This document shows positions 1 to 7,660 of a stretch of 64,000 nt of DNA, one piece after another. Positions within the stretch are counted from its first letter, which is position 1. Each line of letters opens with the position of its first letter. Source of the stretch: Palsa-1439 sp050015495 (GTDB taxonomy: Bacteria > Verrucomicrobiota > Verrucomicrobiia > Palsa-1439); contig JBEKBH010000012.1 in the NCBI GenBank assembly GCA_050015495.1, forward strand, positions 56,408 through 120,407. Reading direction: 5' to 3'. The notes beneath the pieces are model-generated. The model worked only from the letters and a program-made list of their open reading frames with translations. It was not told the DNA's origin and did not search any database. Position numbers and translations under genes: made by a program.

Positions 1-2
1 TC

Positions 3-623
3 GAAGATCCGAAATCGGACCCAGAACTGAACGAAGAGGACTTCTTGAATTCGTCGGTGGAAGTCCTCTGCGACGTGAATAATCCGCTGTGCGGTGAGCA
101 CGGCGCGGCGCGCGTCTTCGGCCCGCAAAAAGGGGCGACGCCGGAGATGGTTGAGCAACTCGACGCCGGGTTGCGTCATCTCGCGGAATTGGTGAAGACA
201 CAACTCGGGAAGGATATCGCCGATGTGCCTGGCGCGGGCGCGGCGGGCGGACTGGCATTCGGCGCACTCGCGTTCATGGACGCGAAGTTGCTTCCCGGAG
301 TTGAAGCCGTCGCAGAGACGATTGGTTTGGACGCCGCGTTGCGTGGAGCGGACTGGGTCATCACGGGCGAGGGGCGTTTCGACGAACAATCACTTCAGGG
401 AAAGGTTGTCTCGGGTATTACCAAGCGCGCCGGAAAATACGGGGTGAAAGTGGCCGTAATTGCAGGCAGCGTGCAGATTCCTGAAGACGCCTGGCGTCGA
501 GAAGGAATCGAGTTGGCGTTGTCCACGATGGACCCGGGAATGGAATTGGACAAGGCGATGGCGTCGGCGGAGAAGCTGCTGGCGTTTGCGGCCCGCCACT
601 TGGCGGCCAGGATATTGATCTAG
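3..623 (+). CDS. Glycerate 2-kinase, C-terminal part (5' end outside window)
   Basis: The frame is open from the window edge to TAG at 621-623, giving about 206 codons of the C-terminal half of a GlxK/GarK-type glycerate kinase, which phosphorylates D-glycerate with ATP. Recognisable family segments are CDVNNPLCGEHGAARVFGPQ, the glycine-rich GAGAAGGLAFGALAF and DWVITGEGRFDEQS. These families are normally about 370-380 residues, so roughly 170 residues lie upstream. The product would feed glycerate into lower glycolysis, for which pgk and tpiA are present further along. The true start is not visible. Confidence 0.93.
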   Translation, partial: EDPKSDPELNEEDFLNSSVEVLCDVNNPLCGEHGAARVFGPQKGATPEMVEQLDAGLRHLAELVKTQLGKDIADVPGAGAAGGLAFGALAFMDAKLLPGVEAVAETIGLDAALRGADWVITGEGRFDEQSLQGKVVSGITKRAGKYGVKVAVIAGSVQIPEDAWRREGIELALSTMDPGMELDKAMASAEKLLAFAARHLAARILI

Positions 624-678
624 TCATCTCGTAAACGGGCGCGACGCGGTGATTCACTCTCAACAGGATGGGCTTGGA

Positions 679-741
679 GGAAATTGGCTACCCGCTTTGG
701 ACGCTTTGCGAACCCTGCGGTTTGAACTCTCAAGGACTGCC
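679..741. repeat. Diverged direct repeat, copy A
   Basis: This 63-bp segment is matched without gaps by 1497-1559, with about 49 of 63 positions identical by eye. The shared core is CCGCTTTGGACG followed by TTTGCGAACC. The two copies bracket the small membrane-protein gene at 778-1332 in the same orientation. No coding function is apparent in either copy. Confidence 0.6.
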
Positions 742-777
742 ACACTCGGAAAGGCTTGCTTTGCCTAACGCCGAACC

Positions 778-1332
778 TCAACGATGGCGCTCCGCGTCGT
801 TCGTTGCAGTATTTGACTCAATAAACTCCAGAACTCTAGCTCGGAATGCGTCTTGATCGTCAATGGCGACCATCTCTGATTGATCGTTCGCCGCGATTAT
901 GAAGTATTCTTGATACCGCCCGCTGCCACCGCTTGGAAACACACGACGAAATGTGAAGCCGTTGCCCCTTGCATCTCTGATACGAAATACCCGGCCGTTG
1001 CCCGCCTTCTCCGCTCCTAACATTCGGCACGGGGAAACAATAGTAATGTCCCCTTGCACGAACGGAGGTGGCATGGGAGGAGTCCACGTGTCTTTGTGCC
1101 AAATACTACGATCAATCTTAAAGAGAGGCAAATAGAGGTACGCAATAGTGCGTCTTAGTTCTTTGTTTATGTTCTCATTCAAGAACGCATATGGCCACCA
1201 CTCATATGGTCCCAAGGGGCCCCGTAAATCGCTGGGGCCCATTCTGTAAGAACCCGCAGTTGTGAGAATTAGAAAACTCCCCACATAAACGGACACTCCA
1301 ACAAGCGCCGCGATCACTTTCCGTTGTCTCAT
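778..1332 (-). CDS. Hypothetical membrane-anchored protein
   Basis: The 184-residue product starts at ATG 1332 (MRQRKVIAALVGVSVYVG). A longer reading begins at a non-ATG codon and adds 15 unlikely residues. One N-terminal hydrophobic segment (about residues 5-24) is followed by a soluble domain with the sequence GNGRVFRIRDARGNGFTFRR and an acidic C-terminus, suggesting a single-pass anchored protein with its domain outside the cytoplasm. I do not recognise the family. It stands alone between two direct repeats, which may mean it arrived as a small cassette. Confidence 0.6.
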   Translation of the reverse strand: MRQRKVIAALVGVSVYVGSFLILTTAGSYRMGPSDLRGPLGPYEWWPYAFLNENINKELRRTIAYLYLPLFKIDRSIWHKDTWTPPMPPPFVQGDITIVSPCRMLGAEKAGNGRVFRIRDARGNGFTFRRVFPSGGSGRYQEYFIIAANDQSEMVAIDDQDAFRARVLEFIESNTATNDAERHR

Positions 1333-1454
1333 GGGCTGTCCGATAAGACCCCTGTCGGAACCCTGAGACAAGCACAAAACGGAATTGCTTACGCGGGCCT
1401 CGACGGCCCCACCCCTCAGCAGAGGTTCCCCATTTCGGCAGGCAATCGACGCAA

Positions 1455-1486
1455 AGAGAGATTCCTCGACAAGCTCGGAATGACAG
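1455..1486. repeat. GAGATTCCTCG...CTCGGAATGACA type intergenic repeat
   Basis: The stretch reads AGAGATTCCTCG then ACAAG then CTCGGAATGACAG. It resembles a short repeat I recall from intergenic regions of many environmental bacteria, whose reverse strand produces spurious peptides of the type LSFRACRGISL. Only one copy is seen here. The identification is from memory and was not checked. Confidence 0.4.
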
Positions 1487-1496
1487 GCAAAGCGCG

Positions 1497-1559
1497 GGAA
1501 ATTGTGTCCCCGCTTTGGACGGTTTGCGAACCTGGCGGCTTGAGCTTCCGAGGTTTACC
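1497..1559. repeat. Diverged direct repeat, copy B
   Basis: Partner of the segment at 679-741, same orientation, about 78 percent identical by eye. It lies just before the 3' end of the TPR gene and directly after the intergenic repeat at 1455-1486. The 1333-1630 interval contains these repeats and no convincing gene. Confidence 0.6.
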
Positions 1560-1630
1560 GTTGCGCCCTCGGCATACATTTGGCGCGTTTGCGATCTGGG
1601 CACGGCATGATCGCGTCTCGAAGACTCGGC

Positions 1631-3664
1631 TTACTGGCCGGCTTGCAGTCGCGCGAGCGCGATCTGCGCTCGGGTGAAATCGGGCTTGATCCGCAACGCC
1701 TGCTCCAGATGCTCGATCGCTTCCGGTATCCTGCCCGCCTGCGCCAGGGCGACTCCCAGATTGCAGTGCGCCTCGGCGTAATCCGGCTTGATCCGCAGGG
1801 CCTGCTCGAAGTGCTGGATGGCTTCTTCGGTCTTTCCCGTTCGCGCCAGAGCATTTCCCAGATTATTGTGCGCCCCGGCGAAGTTGGGATTGATCCGCAG
1901 GGCTTGCTCGTAGTGGGCGATGGCCTCCTCGATCCTACCGGTTTGCGCCAAAGCAACCGCCAGATTGTTGTGCGCCTCGGCGAAATCGGGCTTGATCCGC
2001 AGGGCCTGCTCGAACTGGGCGATGGCTTCCTCGATCTTGCCCGTTCGCGACAAAGCGATCCCCAGATTAACGTGCGCGTCGGCGATACCGGGGTTGATCC
2101 GCAGGGCCTGCTCGAAGTGGGCGATGGCTTCCTCGATCTTGCCCGTTCGCACCAAAGCCGCCCCCAGATCGGCGTGGCCCTCGGCGAAATCGGGCTTGAT
2201 CCGCAACGCCTGCTCGTACTGCGTGATCGCTTCCGGCACCTTGCCCAACCCGACCAAGACGTTTCCGAGATTGTTGTGCGCCTCGGCGCAACCCGCGACG
2301 CTCGCCAGCAGGCTGAACACCACTGAGAACCCGAGCAGGAGACTCCAACCCCAACGCACCGCACGGCGGCAGACCACCCGGTCAACCAGCCCCGACTCCG
2401 AGGTCGGGACCAGCGCGCGCTCCAAACTCAACACACCGATTACTGCCAGCAGCACTAGCGTGGGAAGGAAATCCACTTCATAGCGGATGCTCGCACCAAA
2501 ATAGAGGCCTAGGGTCAGCGTGCCGATCCCGAAAAGCACGGCTACCACCGCCAAGAATCCGCACAAGGTGGGACGTGCGTCCGCGGAACGACCGCGCCAC
2601 GCCAACGGCACAGCCAGCGCCAGCCACACCAGCGGGATGTTGGTCAAGGCGCCAAACGGATGCTCGACCAACACCCCATGGCCCACAGGCAAGGGCGGCC
2701 CGGTAATGTCGTGTACGAAGGGAAACCGACTGCTCCAGTGGGCTGGCTCGAGAAAATAGACACGGAAATTAAACCAGAGATAGCGCAGACCGAACAGTTG
2801 AGCTGTGATCTGCCCGTTCTTGTTCAACTGGTAATGTATCCCGAATTCGAACGGACTGTTGAATCGCAGTTCGTTGTAGAGCATCAACCCCACCCCGATG
2901 AGCATGATCGGACCGGTCGCCGCCGCCAGCAGAGCCCAAATCTTCCGGTGCTCACGCCAAGCTTGGGCCACCGGCACCAAGAGGATGACCGCGCCGGGTA
3001 GCAAGGAAGGCCGCGCCCCCACCGCCAGCCCGTAGGCCAGACTGGCTATGGCCAGCCACCGACACTTTCGCTCCGGCTCGTGTAAGGCACGCCAAATCGC
3101 CGCCACGGTCAGCATCGTCAACGCGTACCCACAACTGATGGATACCTCGTACACATCACACCGCGCCAGCAGCAACGGCATGAACGTGGCCAACCCAAGT
3201 GCGAGCGCGCCGGCCGCCACCACCGCCGCGCTGACTTCGGCAAAATAACGCCGCCAGAGCGCGCACAACAGACCCACGCTGGCCAGGAAACCGACCACGC
3301 AAAAAATCACCCCGGCGTCTTTTTGAGACAGATAGTGGCCCGTCAGCGCCAGATAGGGCCAGAACAACACCACGGCGGGCGTAACCCCAAAATAGAGGTA
3401 GAACTTCCCCTTGTAATAACTCAGGTCGTTCGCCCAGGGGCTATTGGCCGCCGGATTGTAGGGGTCGGTGATCTGTGTGAGTCCGACCGGCACCTCCTTT
3501 TTGACGCTGAGCTGGCCAGCGCGAAAACCCTGCACCAGTAAATTGTAGTAATTGTCAGCAACGTTCAGACTCGTCGATGCCAAAAAGCCCGGGTGGGCGG
3601 TGTACGCATAAACCCCGATGACCAGCGCGCACACTGCGGCCAGTGGGATCCACGCGTTTTTCAT
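1631..3664 (-). CDS. Multi-pass membrane protein with C-terminal TPR array
   Basis: The 677-residue protein starts at ATG 3664 (MKNAWIPLAAVCAL). The first roughly 450 residues form many hydrophobic segments with a loop reading YYKGKFYLYFGVTPAVVLFWP, resembling uncharacterised bacterial membrane glycosyltransferase-like proteins. The last roughly 210 residues are six near-identical 34-residue TPR units ending EQALRIKPDF. Such architecture is known for putative membrane glycosyltransferases whose TPR tail mediates protein contacts; the substrate is unknown. The start codon directly abuts a dispersed repeat (3664-3817), so its leader is repeat-derived. A reading starting further upstream at 3790 would translate the repeat and is rejected. 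Confidence 0.75.
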   Translation of the reverse strand: MKNAWIPLAAVCALVIGVYAYTAHPGFLASTSLNVADNYYNLLVQGFRAGQLSVKKEVPVGLTQITDPYNPAANSPWANDLSYYKGKFYLYFGVTPAVVLFWPYLALTGHYLSQKDAGVIFCVVGFLASVGLLCALWRRYFAEVSAAVVAAGALALGLATFMPLLLARCDVYEVSISCGYALTMLTVAAIWRALHEPERKCRWLAIASLAYGLAVGARPSLLPGAVILLVPVAQAWREHRKIWALLAAATGPIMLIGVGLMLYNELRFNSPFEFGIHYQLNKNGQITAQLFGLRYLWFNFRVYFLEPAHWSSRFPFVHDITGPPLPVGHGVLVEHPFGALTNIPLVWLALAVPLAWRGRSADARPTLCGFLAVVAVLFGIGTLTLGLYFGASIRYEVDFLPTLVLLAVIGVLSLERALVPTSESGLVDRVVCRRAVRWGWSLLLGFSVVFSLLASVAGCAEAHNNLGNVLVGLGKVPEAITQYEQALRIKPDFAEGHADLGAALVRTGKIEEAIAHFEQALRINPGIADAHVNLGIALSRTGKIEEAIAQFEQALRIKPDFAEAHNNLAVALAQTGRIEEAIAHYEQALRINPNFAGAHNNLGNALARTGKTEEAIQHFEQALRIKPDYAEAHCNLGVALAQAGRIPEAIEHLEQALRIKPDFTRAQIALARLQAGQ
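1677..2290 (-). repeat. Tandem 102-bp coding repeats (six TPR units)
   Basis: Six 102-bp units encode the TPR array of the gene at 1631-3664. Neighbouring units keep long identical stretches, such as the codons for EQALRIKPDF, at the DNA level as well as in protein. This points to recent unit duplication or gene conversion and makes copy number prone to change. There are no spacers, so this is not a CRISPR array. Confidence 0.85.
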
Positions 3665-3817
3665 TGTGCCACACCGACCTGCCCCGTGTAATGTTGTCGC
3701 AAAAGCATCATCTGCGTGATGACATTTTATGCGCTTCCTGAGTCGAATACACGCGCTTTGTCGAGCGAGGGACCGCAAGGGCTTGTCCACCGTCTACACA
3801 CGCGGGACGCGCGACAC
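3664..3817 (-). repeat. Dispersed 155-bp repeat, copy 1
   Basis: Read on the minus strand, this segment runs from GTGTCGCGCGTCCCGCG to GGTCGGTGTGGCACAA. It aligns over its full length with 55511-55665 on the plus strand, about 85-90 percent identical by eye with one single-base indel. A small hairpin TCATC/GATGA with a 5-nt loop keeps its stem in both copies while the loop differs. Similarity stops at the A of the ATG that starts the TPR gene. No protein-coding signal is conserved. Confidence 0.8.
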
Positions 3818-3901
3818 CGCCTCCCTCCGCCGTGTGGCAGGCGCCTCCCCGCGCAGGACTCGAACCGCTCATTCCAAATCTGTTTAAACTGGTGCCGCCA
3901 C

Positions 3902-4825
3902 TCAGCCAACTTCTTCCAGCACCCAGTGGTTTGGCCCGGCTTCGCGCCGCGACAACTTTTTCTCCTGCAAGGCCGCGCGAGCTTGTTCGGGTGTGGTGCC
4001 CGGGGGAGGCCAAATCACCCGCGGCGGCTTTTGGGCCAGGTCGATGGTCGGGACAGCCGACAGTAACGCCTTCGTGTAGGGATGGATCGGGTCGCGGTAG
4101 ATATCCGCGGCGCTGGCTTCCTCGACGATCTTGCCGAAATACATGACCAGGACGCGGTTGCTGATGTGCTCCACCACCGCCAGATCGTGGGCGATAAACA
4201 GGTACGTGAGGTTCAATTTCTCCTGAAGATCCTGCAGGAGGTTGATGATCTGGGCCTGCACACTCACGTCGAGCGCGCTGACCGGCTCGTCGCAAATAAT
4301 AAACCGTGGTTGCACGGCCAGCGCGCGCGCGATGCCGATGCGCTGGCGTTGGCCGCCGCTGAATTCGTGCGGGTAACGGCGTCCGTGTTCCGGCGCGAGA
4401 CCGACCGCGCGCAGCAATTCGGCGACGCGATCGCGTTCCTCGCTCCGGCTGGCGCAGAGTTTGTGGATGCGCAACGGCTCGGTTATGATGCTGCCGACGG
4501 TCATCCGCGGGTTCAGCGAGCCGTACGGGTCTTGAAAAATCATTTGCGCATGGCGGCGGAACGGCCTCAGGCCTGCGGTGTCGAGGCGGGTGATGTCGCT
4601 GCCGTCGAACCGGATTTCGCCGGCGGTTGGCTCGACCAAACGCAGAATCGTCCGCCCCAGCGTGGTCTTGCCGCAGCCGCTCTCGCCGACGAGGCCGACC
4701 GTTTCGCCTTCGTTGATTACGAAACTCACGCCATCGACCGCGCGCACCCAACCGACGGTCCGTTGCAGCACGCCGGCGCGGGTCGGGAAATGGGTCTTGA
4801 GGTCCTTGATTTCGAGAAGGCTCAC
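3902..4825 (-). CDS. oppF: Oligopeptide ABC transporter ATP-binding protein OppF
   Basis: The 307-residue ATPase energises peptide import. It starts at GTG 4825, which overlaps the TGA of oppD as GTGA, implying translational coupling. Walker A is GESGCGKTT, the signature is SGGQRQRIGIARAL, and Walker B with the D-loop is FIICDEPVSALDVS. The C-terminal RDPIHPYTKALLSAVP is the oligopeptide/dipeptide transporter extension. It is the last gene of the minus-strand cluster M3 peptidase-oppA-oppB-oppC-oppD-oppF. After the stop, about 80 bp separate it from the dispersed repeat. Confidence 0.95.
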   Translation of the reverse strand: MSLLEIKDLKTHFPTRAGVLQRTVGWVRAVDGVSFVINEGETVGLVGESGCGKTTLGRTILRLVEPTAGEIRFDGSDITRLDTAGLRPFRRHAQMIFQDPYGSLNPRMTVGSIITEPLRIHKLCASRSEERDRVAELLRAVGLAPEHGRRYPHEFSGGQRQRIGIARALAVQPRFIICDEPVSALDVSVQAQIINLLQDLQEKLNLTYLFIAHDLAVVEHISNRVLVMYFGKIVEEASAADIYRDPIHPYTKALLSAVPTIDLAQKPPRVIWPPPGTTPEQARAALQEKKLSRREAGPNHWVLEEVG

Positions 4826-5820
4826 GGGATCACTCTCTTCAAATCGGGTTTGTCCCAGTAGGGGCAGCGGACGTGGCGCGCGGGGTCGCCGACATTGACC
4901 AATGGCGGTTCGGGGTCGAGCGCGCAATCGTTCTGGGCGCGGTCGCAGCGCGCGGCGAACTTGCAGCCCGGCGGCAGGCGCGTGGGGTTGGGAATCGAGC
5001 CGGCGATGGCCTGGAGTCGTTTGGCGTGCGCGCCGAGCACGGGAATCGAGCGCATCAAGGCGGTGGTGTATGGATGCAGCGGTCGTTTCAGGAGCGCGGC
5101 GGCCGGGGAGTACTCGACAATGCGGCCCGCGTACATGACGGCGACGTTGTCCGCGAGATCGCCGACGATCCCGAGGTTGTGGGTGATCAGCAGGATGCTC
5201 ATACCAAACTTCTTCTTGAGGTCTTTCAACAAATCCAAAATCTGCGCCTGGATGGTCACATCGAGCGCGGTGGTTGGTTCGTCGGCGATGAGCAATTCGG
5301 GCTGGGTGATGAGCGCCATCGCGATCATGACGCGCTGGCGCATGCCGCCGGAAAATTCATGGGGGTAACCGCGAATGCGACGGGCCGCGTCCGGCACGCC
5401 GACCTCCTCCAGCGCGCGGATGCCGCGCCGGACGGCGTCGCGCCGCGCGATGGTTTCGTGGATCATCAGCGGTTCGATCAACTGGTCTTCAATCCGCAAG
5501 TACGGATTGAGCGAGGTCATCGGGTCCTGAAAAATCATGGCGATGCGTTTTCCGCGGATCCGGTTCAACTCGCGCGGCGAACATTTCAGCAGATCGATCT
5601 TGCCGTCAAAAATGGCGGAGCCGCTCTCGATTCGTCCCGGCGGTTGCGGCACGAGGCCCATCAGCGAATAACACGTGACGGATTTACCGGAGCCGGATTC
5701 GCCCACGATACTGAGCGTCTCGCCCTTCTCGATTTCGAATGAAACATCTTCGGCGGCGCGGACCACACCGTTGCGCGTGTGGAAGTGGACGCTGAGATTG
5801 GTGACGGTAAGCAGGGGCAT
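4822..5820 (-). CDS. oppD: Oligopeptide ABC transporter ATP-binding protein OppD
   Basis: The 332-residue ATPase is the partner of OppF. It has Walker A GESGSGKSVT, signature SGGMRQRVMIAMAL and Walker B LLIADEPTTALDVT. The C-terminal region CKFAARCDRAQNDC through VRCPYW is the Cys-containing extension typical of OppD/DppD, which binds a 4Fe-4S cluster in some members. It starts at ATG 5820, three bases after the oppC stop, and its own stop overlaps the oppF start. Confidence 0.95.
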   Translation of the reverse strand: MPLLTVTNLSVHFHTRNGVVRAAEDVSFEIEKGETLSIVGESGSGKSVTCYSLMGLVPQPPGRIESGSAIFDGKIDLLKCSPRELNRIRGKRIAMIFQDPMTSLNPYLRIEDQLIEPLMIHETIARRDAVRRGIRALEEVGVPDAARRIRGYPHEFSGGMRQRVMIAMALITQPELLIADEPTTALDVTIQAQILDLLKDLKKKFGMSILLITHNLGIVGDLADNVAVMYAGRIVEYSPAAALLKRPLHPYTTALMRSIPVLGAHAKRLQAIAGSIPNPTRLPPGCKFAARCDRAQNDCALDPEPPLVNVGDPARHVRCPYWDKPDLKRVIP

Positions 5821-5823
5821 GGG

Positions 5824-6729
5824 TCAATCCTTCGACGTGCGCACATCCAGCGCGTCACGCAAGCCATCGCCAAGGAAGTTCAGGCAAAACAGTGTCAACG
5901 CCAGGGTCACACCCGGCGCGATGAGCAGCCAGGGGCACTCCTCCATCCGATCGGCGCCGTCCTTGATCATCAACCCCCACGAACTCATCGGCGGTTGGAC
6001 TCCCAGCCCGAGGAAACTCAGGAACGCCTCCAGCAGCATGACCGCCGGCACCGTCAGCGTGGCATACACGATGATCGGCCCGAGGACGTTCGGGAGCATG
6101 TGCACGAAGATGATCCGCCGCCGTCGCAGCCCGAGCGCGCGCGCGGCCTCGATGAATTCCTGTTTTTGCAGCGATTGCACCTGACCGCGAACGATGCGGG
6201 CCATGGTCAGCCATTCGACCGCGCCGATGGCCACGAACATCAACCGAAGGTCCCGCCCGAAGAAGACCATCAAGAGAATGACAAAGATCGTGAACGGCAG
6301 CGCGTAGATGATGTCCACGGTGCGCATCATCACGACATCAACCATACCGCCGTAAAAACCCGAGATCGCGCCGTAGGTCACGCCAATGGCCAGCGCCACG
6401 CCCGTGGCCACGATACCGACCATGAGCGAGACGCGACCGCCGTACAACAACCGCGTGAGCTGGTCGCGCCCGAGGGCGTCGGTGCCGAGCCAGTGGCCGT
6501 GTTGCGGCGGCACCGCGCGGAGCGCGAGGTTCTGTTCCTCGTAGGAATACGGCGCAATCCATGGCGCGAGCACCGACAGCAGCGAGAGCGCAGCCAGAAT
6601 CGCGGCGCTGACGACAGCCATCCTGTTCTTCCGGAGCCGATGCCAGGCATCCTGCCACAGGGATGTTCCGGCCTCTGCGTCCATGAAGGGCGTTGCCTGC
6701 GGCATTTGCGGAGCAAGGGTTTCGGGCAC
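5824..6729 (-). CDS. oppC: Oligopeptide ABC transporter permease OppC
   Basis: The product is a binding-protein-dependent transport permease of about 301 residues with an N-terminal tail, a first transmembrane segment (residues about 30-55) and the inner-membrane component loop near EAARALGLRRRRIIFVHMLPN (EAA motif). No ATG lies near the start. GTG 6729 is one base after the oppB stop and is preferred over TTG 6738, which overlaps oppB. With OppB it forms the channel. Confidence 0.93.
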   Translation of the reverse strand: MPETLAPQMPQATPFMDAEAGTSLWQDAWHRLRKNRMAVVSAAILAALSLLSVLAPWIAPYSYEEQNLALRAVPPQHGHWLGTDALGRDQLTRLLYGGRVSLMVGIVATGVALAIGVTYGAISGFYGGMVDVVMMRTVDIIYALPFTIFVILLMVFFGRDLRLMFVAIGAVEWLTMARIVRGQVQSLQKQEFIEAARALGLRRRRIIFVHMLPNVLGPIIVYATLTVPAVMLLEAFLSFLGLGVQPPMSSWGLMIKDGADRMEECPWLLIAPGVTLALTLFCLNFLGDGLRDALDVRTSKD

Positions 6730-6730
6730 G

Positions 6731-7648
6731 TTATTCAAATCGCAACCTCGGGTTCAGCCAGACCTGGACGATGTCCACGACAAGGTTGAGCAGGATGATC
6801 AGCACCGCGTAGAACAAGACCGTGCCAATCACCATCGTGTAATCACGATTAAACGCCGCCGTCACAAAAAACCGGCCCAGGCCGGGCACCTGAAAAATCG
6901 TTTCCACCACAAACGAGCCGGTGATGATGTCGGCGACGGCCGGGCCAAGAAACGCCACGACCGGCAGCAGGCCGCCTTTGAGCGCGTGTTTGAGAATAAT
7001 CCGGTGGCGGGAAGCGCCCTTGGCGCGCGCCGTGCGGATAAACTCCTGATTCAGGATTTCCAGCATGCCGCCGCGCGCCAGCCGCGCAATGTACGCAGCG
7101 TAGAAGAAACCGAGCGTGATCGACGGCAGGATGCGGTCGCGCGGGGAATCCCAGCCGGACGCGTTGACCCAGCCCAACCCCAGCCCGAACATCAGAATCA
7201 ACAACGGCCCCAGCACAAACGTCGGCACGCAGATCCCAATCATGGCCAGCGACATCGCCGCGTGATCAATTGCAGAATTTTGGCGAAGTGAAGCGACGAT
7301 GCCCGCCCCCAGTCCCAGAACCAGGGCGATGGCCAGCCCGTAGCAGCCGAGTTCCAGAGAGACCGGGAAAGCCGACCAGATGAGTTCGTTGACCGACCAC
7401 GTCGCGTACTTGAACGACGGCCCCAAATCTCCCTTGAGCAGGTTGCCCATGTAATCGATGTATTGCTGGAACAGCGGTCTGTTCAAACCGTAAAAGGCCT
7501 CAAGCTTTTTCTGAATCTCAGGCGGAATACTTTTTTCGGTGGTGAATGGTCCGCCCGGGGCGAGCCGCACCATGAAGAACGTGACCGTGGCAATTATCAG
7601 GAGTACCGGAATCGTTTCCAGAAATCGTTTGGCAATGAAGCGTAACAT
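6731..7648 (-). CDS. oppB: Oligopeptide ABC transporter permease OppB
   Basis: This 305-residue permease starts at ATG 7648, with MLRFIAKRFLETIPVLLIIA typical of OppB/DppB N-termini. The EAA-type loop is near IRTARAKGASRHRIILKHAL, and the family hallmark VVETIFQVPGLGRFFVTAAFNRDY is present in part. About six transmembrane segments are expected. It lies 12 bases after oppA and one base before the preferred oppC start. Confidence 0.95.
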   Translation of the reverse strand: MLRFIAKRFLETIPVLLIIATVTFFMVRLAPGGPFTTEKSIPPEIQKKLEAFYGLNRPLFQQYIDYMGNLLKGDLGPSFKYATWSVNELIWSAFPVSLELGCYGLAIALVLGLGAGIVASLRQNSAIDHAAMSLAMIGICVPTFVLGPLLILMFGLGLGWVNASGWDSPRDRILPSITLGFFYAAYIARLARGGMLEILNQEFIRTARAKGASRHRIILKHALKGGLLPVVAFLGPAVADIITGSFVVETIFQVPGLGRFFVTAAFNRDYTMVIGTVLFYAVLIILLNLVVDIVQVWLNPRLRFE

Positions 7649-7660
7649 GGTCGACGAGAA

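Noticed and set aside
1677..2290. Regular repeats that could suggest a CRISPR array
   Set aside because: The 102-bp units are contiguous, have no spacers and encode TPRs in frame.
3835..3902. tRNA-like end (GGTTCGAGTCC on the minus strand) after oppF
   Set aside because: The T-loop-like string is present, but the flanking T-stem positions do not pair and no acceptor stem or anticodon arm could be formed.
5779..6789. Plus-strand open frame opposite oppC
   Set aside because: Composition is Arg/Asp/His-rich, as expected for the complement of a membrane-protein gene; no start signal or family match.
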